The position numbers were made by a program, and so were the translations under genes. A stretch of 64,000 nucleotides of DNA, from NCBI RefSeq assembly GCF_001315015.1, contig NZ_CP012915.1, forward strand, positions 682,001 to 746,000, read 5' to 3'. Source of the stretch: Azospirillum brasilense (GTDB lineage Bacteria; Pseudomonadota; Alphaproteobacteria; Azospirillales; Azospirillaceae). The number at the start of each line of letters is the position of its first letter. The stretch's first letter is position 1. Shown in pieces: positions 18,324 through 28,722 of the stretch. Below the pieces are notes generated by a model. It made no database searches, was not told the DNA's origin, and saw only the letters and a program-made list of their open reading frames with translations.

Positions 18324-18781
18324 TTAGCCGAAACCGGAGGGGAAGGGAAGGCGCCAAAAAAGCTCCGAAAGCCCGGACAGATATGTGCCACGCGCAGGCG
18401 ACTTGCCACCGGTACGCGTCCCTTTCCGGCCTTGCGGGACCCAGGGTCGCGGTGCGGGAATGCCAGGGGGCCGACGATGGGGAACCACCAAGGAATATGT
18501 TGGCGCCACGGACTCTGTCTGCTATGTTTGTTCATGGAGTGTTCTCTTCCATGCGGGCTGGGCGGGTTGATCCGGATGGAAGGGGCGAAGCGCTCCGGCG
18601 GCGGCGGTTGACCCGTGCCTGTCCCCCGTGCTTTGTGAAGCGCAAGGCGGGGCGGGCATGGACCGGACCACGGATCAAACCGGCCCTGCGAACAGACACC
18701 CCCGGTATCCGGACGCCCTTCCGCCGGGCGCCCGAACGGGTCGGATGGGATACCGGGAACCCGCGCTAGGAGACACGTGCG
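18315..18781. other. 467-base uvrA/ssb intergenic region
   Basis: I see no convincing gene here. The region holds a second LexA box (18530-18544) and, just after it on the minus strand, about 40 bases resembling the 5' end of uvrA (MNKH with a similar following stretch), which look like a decayed duplication. The minus-strand frame opened by that ATG runs 74 codons and overlaps the uvrA start as ATGA, but its product is low in information and resembles no family I know. A plausible plus-strand promoter is TTGGCG (18500-18505) with TATGTT (18523-18528), pointing to ssb. Confidence 0.6.
18530..18544. promoter_or_regulatory. Second LexA (SOS) box between uvrA and ssb
   Basis: This is an exact copy, within an 18-base identity TTGTTCATGGAGTGTTCT, of the box at 18309-18323. 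It lies 238 bases before ssb and just downstream of a possible plus-strand promoter, where repressor binding would block ssb transcription; it could also act on uvrA. Confidence 0.75.
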
Positions 18782-19282
18782 ATGAATGTATGGACGTTTA
18801 CGGGGCGCCTCGGCGCGGATGGCGAGCTTCGCTCCACGCAGAGCGGCGAAAAGGTTCTGGGCTTCCGCGTCGCCAACGACGTCGGGTTCGGCGACCGCAA
18901 GACCACCCAATGGGTGGACTGCTCCATCTGGGGCCGCCGCGCGGAGGCTCTGGCGCCGCACCTGACCAAGGGCAAGGCCGTGGTGATCTCCGGCGAGGTG
19001 ACGATCCGCGAGTTCGAGAAGCGCGACGGCACCCGCGGCGCTGGCCTGTCGGTGCGTGTTGCCGAGATCGATTTCACCGGCGGTCGTGAGGGCGAAGGCG
19101 GCGGTGGTGGCGGTTACGGCGGGGGCGGTGGCGGCGGCTACGAGTCGCGTGGCGGTGGCGGTGGCGGTGGCTACGGCGGTGGCAGCAGCGGCGGTGGCGG
19201 CTACGGTGGTGGCGGTGGCGGCCGCAGCGGCGGTGGTGCTCCGCCCAAGCACGACGACCTGGACGACGAAATCCCGTTCTGA
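18782..19282 (+). CDS. ssb: Single-stranded DNA-binding protein
   Basis: SSB coats single-stranded DNA and recruits repair and replication proteins through its acidic tip. The 166-residue protein has an OB fold (about 1-100), a Gly-rich linker (about 101-150) and the conserved C-terminal tip DDLDDEIPF. The N-terminus (MNVWTFTGRLGADGELR) differs from the usual NKVILVGNLG-type start, so this may be a divergent paralogue and another ssb may exist elsewhere. AGGAGA precedes the ATG. It is divergent from uvrA, a pairing common in Proteobacteria, with LexA boxes between. Confidence 0.93.
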   Translation: MNVWTFTGRLGADGELRSTQSGEKVLGFRVANDVGFGDRKTTQWVDCSIWGRRAEALAPHLTKGKAVVISGEVTIREFEKRDGTRGAGLSVRVAEIDFTGGREGEGGGGGGYGGGGGGGYESRGGGGGGGYGGGSSGGGGYGGGGGGRSGGGAPPKHDDLDDEIPF

Positions 19283-19300
19283 CCACCCGGATGATCGTGA

Positions 19301-19321
19301 GGGAGGGGGCTTTCCCCTCCC
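19301..19321 (+). terminator. Hairpin after ssb
   Basis: GGGAGGGG (19301-19308) pairs with CCCCTCCC (19314-19321) about 20 bases after the ssb stop. There is no T-run after it, so it may be a weak terminator or an mRNA-stabilising stem. Confidence 0.45.
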
Positions 19322-19435
19322 GTCCGCCATCGGGCGAAGGCTTGTCTTCGCGGAACCTGCGCAGGCCGGGCTTGACGGGGGATGCCTGCCAACCCAGATT
19401 CCACGGCGAGCGTCCGTCGTGATCCAGGAGCAGCC

Positions 19436-19741
19436 ATGGCACCCCAGCGCCGTCACTTCCTGCGTGCCCTTGCCGCCGTCGCGGTCGGTGGTGGCGCTGC
19501 GACCCTGTCGGGTCCCGCCGCGGCGTTCCGCGTGATTCCGAACGACGATCTGAAGGGCGTGCTGGACGAGGGCTGCGGCGCCACCGCCTATCATCGCCGG
19601 ATGATCAACGAGGCGGTTCACGCCGCCGGCGTGTCATTGACGGAGGAGCAGCGCAACACGCTGCTTTCCCAGATGTCGTGCCCAACCTGCCGCTGCCCGC
19701 TCAACCAGATCGACAATCCCGCGGCTGGCTTGCGCTTTTAA
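19436..19741 (+). CDS. Small Tat-exported Cys-containing protein of unknown function
   Basis: The 101-residue product starts with a twin-arginine signal (QRRHFLRALAAVAVGGGAA, cleavage near GPAAA). The mature part has a single Cys in DEGCGAT and a C-terminal cluster SCPTCRCPLNQ that could bind a metal or form disulfides. I do not recognise the family. The ATG at 19436 is chosen for GGAG just upstream; an upstream ATG at 19382 would put 18 residues before the Tat motif. Its last bases overlap the convergent gene at 19701. Confidence 0.65.
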   Translation: MAPQRRHFLRALAAVAVGGGAATLSGPAAAFRVIPNDDLKGVLDEGCGATAYHRRMINEAVHAAGVSLTEEQRNTLLSQMSCPTCRCPLNQIDNPAAGLRF

Positions 19742-20048
19742 TGGGCCTTCGGGGGGGGGCACGACGCCGGGCGCGCCTGGCAACCAGTTCCTTCAGTCCG
19801 CGTGGGATGCGCTTGCGGTCGCCCCAGCGCACGATGATCCCGGCGGCGCGGCATTCGGCCGCCAGTTCGCGGCCATTCTCGTAGCGGTGCTGGTCGAGCA
19901 GCGGCCAGCCGTCCAACCCGCGGTAATCGAACGGGCGCCCGTCGAGGAAGTCCCGGAACCCGTCGAAGAATCGTGGATGCAGGACCACCGGCTTCGCCTC
20001 CCGCCAGGAGCGCGCGCCGTAGAAGCGGTTGTTGGTCACCCCGCTCAT
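19701..20048 (-). CDS. Hypothetical protein, second gene of a two-gene unit
   Basis: This 115-residue protein is rich in aromatic and charged residues (FYGARSWREAKPVVLHPRFF, PLLDQHRYENGRELAAECRA) and ends in a basic Arg/Pro tail. I do not recognise it. Its start codon overlaps the stop of the preceding gene as ATGA (20045-20048), which supports translation by coupling and this start choice. Its 3' end overlaps the convergent Tat-protein gene by 41 bases. Confidence 0.6.
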   Translation of the reverse strand: MSGVTNNRFYGARSWREAKPVVLHPRFFDGFRDFLDGRPFDYRGLDGWPLLDQHRYENGRELAAECRAAGIIVRWGDRKRIPRGLKELVARRARRRAPPRRPIKSASQPRDCRSG

Positions 20049-20299
20049 TGAAGCGATCCCGGAACGGCGCCCGGAGGAGTGTCCAGAACGGCCCGGCCCA
20101 ACCGGTCGAGCAGACCGGCCGTCGCGCTTGGGCCATGCAGGGCGGCGAGCCGGTCCACCGATTCGACCATCATCGCCCAGGCGACCAACCGATCCGGCAC
20201 GCCCTCGTGCCGCCCTTCGGCCCACAGCGAGCGCACCAGGTCCAGCGCCGCCTCGAAGCCCACCGGAACGTCCGGCGCATCCGCATCTTCGATCATCAT
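20045..20299 (-). CDS. Hypothetical protein, first gene of a two-gene unit
   Basis: This is a small, mostly helical, Ala/Leu-rich protein of 84 residues (FEAALDLVRSLWAEGRHEGV, AWAMMVESVDRLAALHG). The family is not recognised. GGGGGG lies upstream of the MM start. It is coupled to the next gene by an ATGA overlap. An AT-rich upstream patch has the inverted repeat GTTAT-ATC-ATAAC (20344-20356), a possible operator or promoter core. Confidence 0.6.
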   Translation of the reverse strand: MMIEDADAPDVPVGFEAALDLVRSLWAEGRHEGVPDRLVAWAMMVESVDRLAALHGPSATAGLLDRLGRAVLDTPPGAVPGSLQ

Positions 20300-20343
20300 C
20301 CCCCCGTTGCCGCGTGTCGCCAAACAGCGCCAGGGTATGTAAC

Positions 20344-20356
20344 GTTATATCATAAC
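20344..20356. promoter_or_regulatory. AT-rich inverted repeat before the hypothetical two-gene unit
   Basis: GTTAT and ATAAC are perfect inverted copies around ATC, 45 bases upstream of the gene starting at 20299, in an unusually AT-rich stretch. On the minus strand it also contains TATAAC, a possible -10. Confidence 0.35.
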
Positions 20357-20440
20357 ATTTAAAAGGCTAAAGGATGCACTCCGGCCAGACCTTGCGGTCC
20401 CATCATGGGGGCTCCTCGCATGGTCTGGCCGAAGGTGGAA

Positions 20441-20893
20441 TCAGCGCGGGGCAGTGGCGCGGTTCCAGTTGGTGGCGTCCGCCGGGTTGCCGGGCATTGG
20501 GGCTAAAGCCGGAGCCATCGCGGCGGGCGTGGCGAACAGGGCGTCGAACTGGTCCGCCGTCATGCCGGTCAGGACGAGCGCCTGCCGCTCCTCCGAATAG
20601 CGCAGCTGCCCGGAGTCCAGCGTCGCGTGGCGCTTCACCGGATGGACCGGCGCGCCGCTGGCCACCACGAGCTGGACCGGCTCGCGGGCCGGGGTGAGGA
20701 CGACATCTTCCACCGAACCCAGGATGCGGTTCTCGGGAATGGACTGCACCGTCAGCCCAACCAGTTCCAGGGGAGACATCTGTGCCATGGGCCGTTGCGC
20801 AGCGCCGGTTTCCGCGCAGGCGCCGAGCGCCACCAGGGCGCAGACGGCGAGCAGCCGGGTGGCGGGGCGGGGGGTGAGGCGTCGATGGTTCAT
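20441..20893 (-). CDS. PRC-barrel-like lipoprotein
   Basis: The 150-residue product has a lipoprotein signal (RLLAVCALVALGACAE, lipobox LGAC) and a domain with the PRC-barrel pattern: a strand ELVGLTVQSIPENRILGSVEDVVLTPAREP, then VQLVVASG and VKRHATLDSGQLRYSEE. PRC-barrel proteins of this type are common in Rhodospirillales and Rhizobiales; their role is mostly unknown. GGAGGAG precedes the ATG at 20893; a longer frame from 21007 is ignored. It stands alone, minus strand, after the RTX gene. Confidence 0.75.
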   Translation of the reverse strand: MNHRRLTPRPATRLLAVCALVALGACAETGAAQRPMAQMSPLELVGLTVQSIPENRILGSVEDVVLTPAREPVQLVVASGAPVHPVKRHATLDSGQLRYSEERQALVLTGMTADQFDALFATPAAMAPALAPMPGNPADATNWNRATAPR

Positions 20894-21064
20894 GCGTGGC
20901 TCCTCCGTCGCGTGGGCAAGGCTATAACGCGGCAGCGGAGCAGAGGGGCAGCGGACAACAGCGGAAAAGGGCGCGGCCAGCCGTGGCCACGCCCCTTGCG
21001 CCATCATGCCCCCATACCCGCGGTACTTCCTTCAGGTGAGAGGGCCGGTTAGGTGGGCACCCGG

Positions 21065-21691
21065 TCAGGTGAAGACATAGTCGCGGCCGGACACGAGCCC
21101 CACCGCATCCACAGTCAGCGACGATCCGTCCCGGAAACCGAAGGCCGTGCTGGTGGCTGTGGTGGACACGGTGAGGTCGGCGGCAGAGAAGCCGCGGAAC
21201 TCGAGGCGGTCGATCCCGGCTTCGAAATAGCTGATGTCGTCGGTGCCGAAGCCGCCCGGTGCCACATCGAAGCGGAAGATGTCCGTGGCGTCGTCGCGGT
21301 AGCTGACCATGTGGTCGTTGCCGGCTCCGGGCAGAAAGATGTCGGACCCGTCATCGCGCAGCGTGTCGATCAGCCAATCGTCGCCGGTTCCGCCGACCAA
21401 AGTGTCGTCGCCGCGCCCGCCCTTCACCGTGTCGTTGCCCGAACCGCCGTCCAGCCAGTCATTGCCGGCCCCGCCGAACAGCTGGTCGTCGCCCTGGCGC
21501 CCGTACATGCGGTCGTTGCCCGGATCGCCGGCGTAGGGATCGCCCAGCCAGTCGTTCCCAAGCCCACCATCCAGAAAATCATTGCCGAGCCCCCCGGAGA
21601 GCGAGTCATTCCCTCCATTGCCATAAACCGTGTCGGCGGAGTCGGTGCCGAGGTAGCGTTCGGCGGCGTTGGTTCCCGAAAACCTGGCCAT
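21065..21691 (-). CDS. RTX (hemolysin-type calcium-binding repeat) protein
   Basis: This 208-residue protein has about eight GGxGNDxLxGG-type nonapeptide repeats (about residues 22-105), for example GGLGNDFLDGGLGNDWL, that bind calcium in a beta-roll, followed by a C-terminal part like those recognised by type I secretion systems (FRDGSSLTVDAVGL). It is probably secreted, but no type I transporter lies nearby. GGAGGGG precedes the ATG. A perfect CtrA site (TTAA-N7-TTAA) lies 20 bases upstream. Confidence 0.9.
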   Translation of the reverse strand: MARFSGTNAAERYLGTDSADTVYGNGGNDSLSGGLGNDFLDGGLGNDWLGDPYAGDPGNDRMYGRQGDDQLFGGAGNDWLDGGSGNDTVKGGRGDDTLVGGTGDDWLIDTLRDDGSDIFLPGAGNDHMVSYRDDATDIFRFDVAPGGFGTDDISYFEAGIDRLEFRGFSAADLTVSTTATSTAFGFRDGSSLTVDAVGLVSGRDYVFT

Positions 21692-21710
21692 GCTTGCCCC
21701 TCCTTAATGA

Positions 21711-21725
21711 TTAACAAATCGTTAA
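21711..21725. promoter_or_regulatory. CtrA-type site upstream of the RTX gene
   Basis: TTAA-CAAATCG-TTAA matches the alphaproteobacterial CtrA consensus TTAA-N7-TTAA exactly, 20 bases before the RTX start, and a third TTAA lies at 21704-21707. The 58169-58183 site shares the TTAACAA and GTTAA flanks. Because of the nearness to the start codon CtrA could act as activator with a very short leader, or as repressor. Confidence 0.55.
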
Positions 21726-21831
21726 CATCAAGTTGGAGGGAGAGAAAGGTAAAAAAACACTTAACGCATCGGCGCCAATTTTTGCCACGGTCCCTTGGGT
21801 CTTGTTGCTCTTGTGTTTCGGTGTTGTTTTC

Positions 21832-21843
21832 AGATTCGAATCT
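21832..21843. repeat. 12-base perfect palindrome AGATTCGAATCT
   Basis: A perfect palindrome in the AT/GT-rich 256-base gap between the RTX gene and the Pro-rich protein gene. Nothing else in that gap looks coding; it also holds the CtrA-type site and a terminator. Confidence 0.45.
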
Positions 21844-21873
21844 TCGACTTCTGGCGGCTGGAGTCCGGACAAG

Positions 21874-21906
21874 GAAAAAGGCCGACGCTTCGCAGCATCG
21901 GCCTTT
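21874..21906. terminator. Terminator after the Pro-rich protein gene
   Basis: AAAGGCCGA pairs with TCGGCCTTT (9-base stem, inner CGCTTCGCAG) and the minus strand continues with T5, so it ends the entericidin/Pro-rich transcript. It is nearly symmetrical and could act in both directions. Confidence 0.8.
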
Positions 21907-21947
21907 CTAGAAACGACGTTCGCGCGGATTGCGGCGTGTCCGGCGCC

Positions 21948-22136
21948 TTACGCCTGGGTTGGCGTCGGCATGCCGGGAACCGGCTGATCCGCCGGGGGCG
22001 GCATCTCTGGAGGGGTGTCGGGATTCTCAGGCACCGGGTAGGGGTCCGGCGTGGTCGGACGATCCGGCTGCGGGGTGTTCGGATTGCTCGGCGGCGGCAC
22101 CTCTGTGGGGCGCTCCGGCGTCATGGGATCGCTCAT
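21948..22136 (-). CDS. Small Pro-rich protein of unknown function
   Basis: The 62-residue product is about one third Pro, with Asp, Glu, Thr and Asn between (TPERPTEVPPPSNPNTPQPD). It has no signal peptide or membrane helix. Such proteins are seen in Azospirillum-like genomes without known role. The start at 22136 fits; an upstream Met at 22181 lies almost on the end of the entericidin gene. It lies 41 bases after the entericidin-like gene on the same strand and is followed by a good terminator, so the two form an operon. Confidence 0.55.
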   Translation of the reverse strand: MSDPMTPERPTEVPPPSNPNTPQPDRPTTPDPYPVPENPDTPPEMPPPADQPVPGMPTPTQA

Positions 22137-22177
22137 GCGGGCGTCTCTCTTGTGGTTGAAAAGCGTGGTGGGGCGCG

Positions 22178-22330
22178 TCACTCGGCGGCGCGTTCGACAG
22201 CCCGGCCGCCGGCCTGGACATCCTGACCGGCCCCTTCGATCGTGTTGCAGCCGACAAGCAGCGCGGCGAAGGTCAGGACGAAGCTGGCGAGGGCAATCTG
22301 GCGGACGGGGAACGGCATGGAGCGGCTCAT
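22178..22330 (-). CDS. Entericidin-family lipoprotein
   Basis: This 50-residue protein has a lipoprotein signal with lipobox LVGC (FVLTFAALLVGCNTIEGAGQ) and the family signature CNTIEGAGQDVQAGGRAVERAA, the hallmark of entericidin A/B-like lipoproteins. In E. coli these form an antidote/toxin pair under stationary-phase control; in alphaproteobacteria they are mostly single small lipoproteins. GAGGAG precedes the ATG at 22330. It is divergent from the MATE transporter gene. Confidence 0.85.
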   Translation of the reverse strand: MSRSMPFPVRQIALASFVLTFAALLVGCNTIEGAGQDVQAGGRAVERAAE

Positions 22331-22524
22331 GATCCCGAACTCCTCAGTGGATGCTGTTGCCTCGTCAACGCGCCGCCGCGGGCGTTGGTTCCGACCCATT
22401 CGGCGGATTTGCAACAGGGCGGAAGGACAATAAACCGCCACTTGACGTGGTACGCCGCACGGTCAAGATGGCCGGTTCCGCCACCGGCGGTGACAACCGT
22501 ACACAAGCGACCGCCCCCCCGATC

Positions 22525-23904
22525 ATGCCTGACCACGCGATTCCCGCCCCTCTCCTGGCCGACCGTCTGCGCACCCACGCCGGCGAATTGTTGCGGCTGG
22601 CCGCCCCGGTCATCGTCTCGCGCGCCGGGCTGGTCGTCATGATGGCGGTGGACACGGCCATCGTCGGCCGCTACAGCGCGCAGGAACTGGCCTATTACGG
22701 CTTGGCCCACCTGCCGGCCAACCTTCTCGTCACCACCGGCGTAGGGCTGATGATGGGCGTGGTTGCGGTGACCGCCCATGCCCTTGGCGCCGGTCAGGAC
22801 GCCGAGTGCGGGCGCATCTGGCGCCGGGCGATTCCCTACGCGCTGCTGCTCGGCATCCTCTTCGCCCTGGCCTCGCTGGCCGGCGAGCCCTTCTTCCGTC
22901 TGACCGGCCAGTCCGCGGATCTTGCGGCGGGCGGCGGGCAGGTGATGGCGGTGCTCGGCTACGGCATGCCGGGCATGATGCTGTACGTCGCCACCGGCTT
23001 CTTCCTGGAGGGGTTGAAGAGGCCCGTGCCGGGCATGGTGGCGATGATCCTCGGCAACCTCCTGAACGCGCTGCTCGCCTGGATGCTGGTCTGGGGGCAT
23101 GGTGGATTCCCGGCCCTGGGAGCGGTCGGCTCGGCCTGGGCGACCACGGCGGTGCGTTGGGGGATGGGGCTCGGCCTCGTCGTCTACGCCTGGCATATGA
23201 GCGACCACGCCCGCTGGGCGGTGCGCGACCCGGTCCGCGACTGGTGGAGCGGCAGCCGCAAGCAGCGCCATCTCGGCTACGCCGCCGGGGTCAGCCTGGG
23301 CGTGGAAAGCGGCGCCTTCGCCACGCTGGGCCTCTTCGCCGGGATGATTTCGCCGCTCGCGCTCGGCGCCTACACGGTTGGTCTGAACCTGACGGCGCTG
23401 CCCTTCATGGCGGCGGTCGGGCTGGCCTCGGCCACGGCGGTGCGGGTGGGGGTGGCCTACGGCCGGCGCGACCCGCTGGACATGGCGTTGGCCGGCTGGA
23501 CGGGGCTGGCGGTGACCAGCCTGATCCTGGCCGGAGTCGGGGTGCTCTACCGCTGGATGCCGGAGCCGCTGGCGGCGATCTACAGCGCCGACCCCCAGCT
23601 GATCGCCGCGGTGGCGCCGCTGATCGCCTTCACCGCCTGGGTCCTGGTGGCGGACGGCGGGCAGGTGGTCATGGCGAACGCCCTGCGCGGGCGCGGCGAC
23701 GCCTGGGTTCCCACCGCGCTGCACTTCATCTCCTACGCGGTGGTGATGATTCCGGTGTCGGCCCTGCTCGCCTTCGGGTTGGACCGCGGCGCGCGTGGTC
23801 TTTTTGAGGGAATTTTGATCGCCAGTGTGGTATCCGTGACCATCCTTTCGCTGCGCTTCGCGCTGTTGAGCCGCCCTCGTCCTGCAAAGGCCGGAGGCCA
23901 TTGA
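22525..23904 (+). CDS. MATE family efflux transporter
   Basis: The 459-residue product has about 12 predicted helices and the MATE pattern: LLRLAAPVIVSRAGLVVMMAV, VDTAIVGRYS (about residue 32) and the repeat in the second half GMISPLALGAYTVGLNLTAL. It probably exports cationic drugs or metabolites in exchange for protons or sodium. The start at 22525 is chosen by family length; GTG/ATG codons upstream (22468) are possible because no strong ribosome-binding site is seen. It stands alone before the gyrA leader. Confidence 0.85.
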   Translation: MPDHAIPAPLLADRLRTHAGELLRLAAPVIVSRAGLVVMMAVDTAIVGRYSAQELAYYGLAHLPANLLVTTGVGLMMGVVAVTAHALGAGQDAECGRIWRRAIPYALLLGILFALASLAGEPFFRLTGQSADLAAGGGQVMAVLGYGMPGMMLYVATGFFLEGLKRPVPGMVAMILGNLLNALLAWMLVWGHGGFPALGAVGSAWATTAVRWGMGLGLVVYAWHMSDHARWAVRDPVRDWWSGSRKQRHLGYAAGVSLGVESGAFATLGLFAGMISPLALGAYTVGLNLTALPFMAAVGLASATAVRVGVAYGRRDPLDMALAGWTGLAVTSLILAGVGVLYRWMPEPLAAIYSADPQLIAAVAPLIAFTAWVLVADGGQVVMANALRGRGDAWVPTALHFISYAVVMIPVSALLAFGLDRGARGLFEGILIASVVSVTILSLRFALLSRPRPAKAGGH

Positions 23905-24016
23905 CCGGCAAAGGCCAGAAATCGTGGGACTGCCGGAGCGTTGTGTGCACATGCGAAAGCTGATAGGAATTCTTATATTACATGCAGCGGCCCGAAGGGC
24001 CGTGCGGACGTGCCCC

Positions 24017-24064
24017 GTTGAACCTTAAGTGTTGACCTTGAGCGTTGAACAGCAAGCGTTGAAC
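24017..24064 (+). repeat. Four 7-base direct repeats, period 13-14, upstream of gyrA
   Basis: GTTGAAC or GTTGACC occurs at 24017, 24031, 24044 and 24058, each followed by a variable tail ending AAGT/GAGC/AAGC. Regular direct repeats before gyrA may be binding sites for a regulator or recent tandem duplications. An imperfect hairpin CGGCCC-GAA-GGGCCG lies just upstream (23988-24002). Confidence 0.55.
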
Positions 24065-24103
24065 ACCGAGCATCGCCGCAGCCCGTAGAATGAGTTTGTC
24101 TCC

Positions 24104-27481
<3,378 letters not shown>

Positions 27482-27602
27482 CGGCACCGGGGGCGCTGCG
27501 GAGAGCGAAATTTTTGTGCGCTTCGCCCAACCCCGCTGTTGACCGGGGCGTCACCGCCCCCTATGTTGCGCCCCGCATCGGCAACAGGCCGCATGCTTCT
27601 GT

Positions 27603-27678
27603 GATCCGGTAGCTCAGTCGGTAGAGCACGTGACTTTTAATCATGTGGCCGTGGGTTCGAATCCCACCCGGATCACCA
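27603..27678 (+). tRNA. tRNA-Lys (anticodon UUU)
   Basis: The acceptor stem GATCCGG pairs with CCGGATC, the D-stem is GCTC/GAGC, the anticodon stem CGTGA/TCATG holds the loop CTTTTAA with anticodon TTT (27636-27638), the T-stem GTGGG/CCCAC flanks TTCGAAT, and the CCA end is encoded. All arms pair correctly. Confidence 0.97.
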
Positions 27679-27887
27679 TTCTCCTTAATGACTTAGCGGT
27701 ATAACGGGGCATCCGTTCAGACTCCCCTGGCAAGCCCGCCCTTGGAGGTTTGCAAAGGACGGGTTACTGCTCCTGGTCGCGGCCTGTTTAAATAGCCGAA
27801 CCTTCGTGTCACCCCGGCAGCAAGCCGGAACCTTCGGCCAATGTGCGGTGTTGCTTGGCGGCAGCGTCAAGAGGGGGAGTCGCCGGC

Positions 27888-28712
27888 ATGAACCGAGCCA
27901 CCGATCCGTATGCCGACACCATGGGCGGCGTCGCGGCGGGCAACACAGCAAACACAACACCCACATCCGACGCCCCGGTATCGCCGCAGGGCCGGCGCGG
28001 GACGGATGAGATCGAGCAGGACATCCACGCCATCCGTGGTCGCATGGACGCGGTTCTCGACGAGATCGAGTTCCGCCTGTCGCCCGGCCAGATGTCGGGA
28101 GGGGTCATCGAGGTCGTGCGGGACGTGGTGGAGGGCAACCCGTCGCGCATGGCCCGCGCCATTCGCTCCAACCCTTGGCCTCTGGCCGTGATGGCGGCGG
28201 GCGCCCTGTGGTTCGCCTGGACCGTTTCGCGCACGCCTGAGGTCGAGCCGACCGTTTCGGGGCACGCTTCGGGACGGGTCGCCGATGGAACGACCCAGGA
28301 TGTGCTGAGCGTTCTGGTCGCCGCGTGCCGCCAGGGGGCCACAGGGTTCCGCCAAGCCGATATGGTGCTGGACGATCCCGGTTTGAGGGCGCGGCTGACC
28401 CAGGTTGCCAACCAGTTCGATCGCAGCGCCGCCGCCCTGGAAGCGGAATTGGTGCGCCGCGGCGGTGGGCAGGATCTGCGGATTCCCGTCCACGCGGTCT
28501 GGCGTGACCTGGATACGGAACTGGGTGGTGCGCGGACGCGCGGCGGACTGCTCCGTGGGTTGGAAAGCGGTGTGGAGGGCACGCTCGGGCTGTTCCGCAA
28601 CAGCTTGCACGATGACCTCCCAGAAGACCTGACGGTGATCGTTGGCGCCCATTTCCACGAGATTGAGACGGTGCGCCACCGTGTCGGCGCGTTGCGCGAA
28701 GCGGTCGCGTGA
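27888..28712 (+). CDS. DUF3618 + ferritin-like DUF2383-type stress protein
   Basis: The 274-residue product has an N-terminal DUF3618 region (DEIEQDIHAIRGRMDAVLDE, about 42-75), one helix likely to be membrane-embedded (NPWPLAVMAAGALWFAWTV, about 100-118), and a C-terminal four-helix domain like DUF2383 (VLSVLVAACRQGATGFRQAD). DUF3618 proteins often sit near YihY proteins in stress-related operons; here the YihY gene starts 10 bases later. The start at 27888 follows AGGGGGAG. The molecular role is not known. Confidence 0.75.
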   Translation: MNRATDPYADTMGGVAAGNTANTTPTSDAPVSPQGRRGTDEIEQDIHAIRGRMDAVLDEIEFRLSPGQMSGGVIEVVRDVVEGNPSRMARAIRSNPWPLAVMAAGALWFAWTVSRTPEVEPTVSGHASGRVADGTTQDVLSVLVAACRQGATGFRQADMVLDDPGLRARLTQVANQFDRSAAALEAELVRRGGGQDLRIPVHAVWRDLDTELGGARTRGGLLRGLESGVEGTLGLFRNSLHDDLPEDLTVIVGAHFHEIETVRHRVGALREAVA

Positions 28713-28722
28713 GGGAGGAGGC

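Noticed and set aside
18311..18535. 74-codon minus-strand frame starting MNKHSRQS before uvrA
   Set aside because: It ends in an ATGA overlap with uvrA, which looks like coupling, but the product has no recognisable pattern and its start lies in the decayed duplicate of the uvrA operator. I take it as non-coding.
21733..21987. 84-codon plus-strand frame upstream of the terminator at 21874
   Set aside because: It starts at TTG, crosses a terminator and overlaps the Pro-rich protein gene on the other strand. Only a hydrophobic patch speaks for it.
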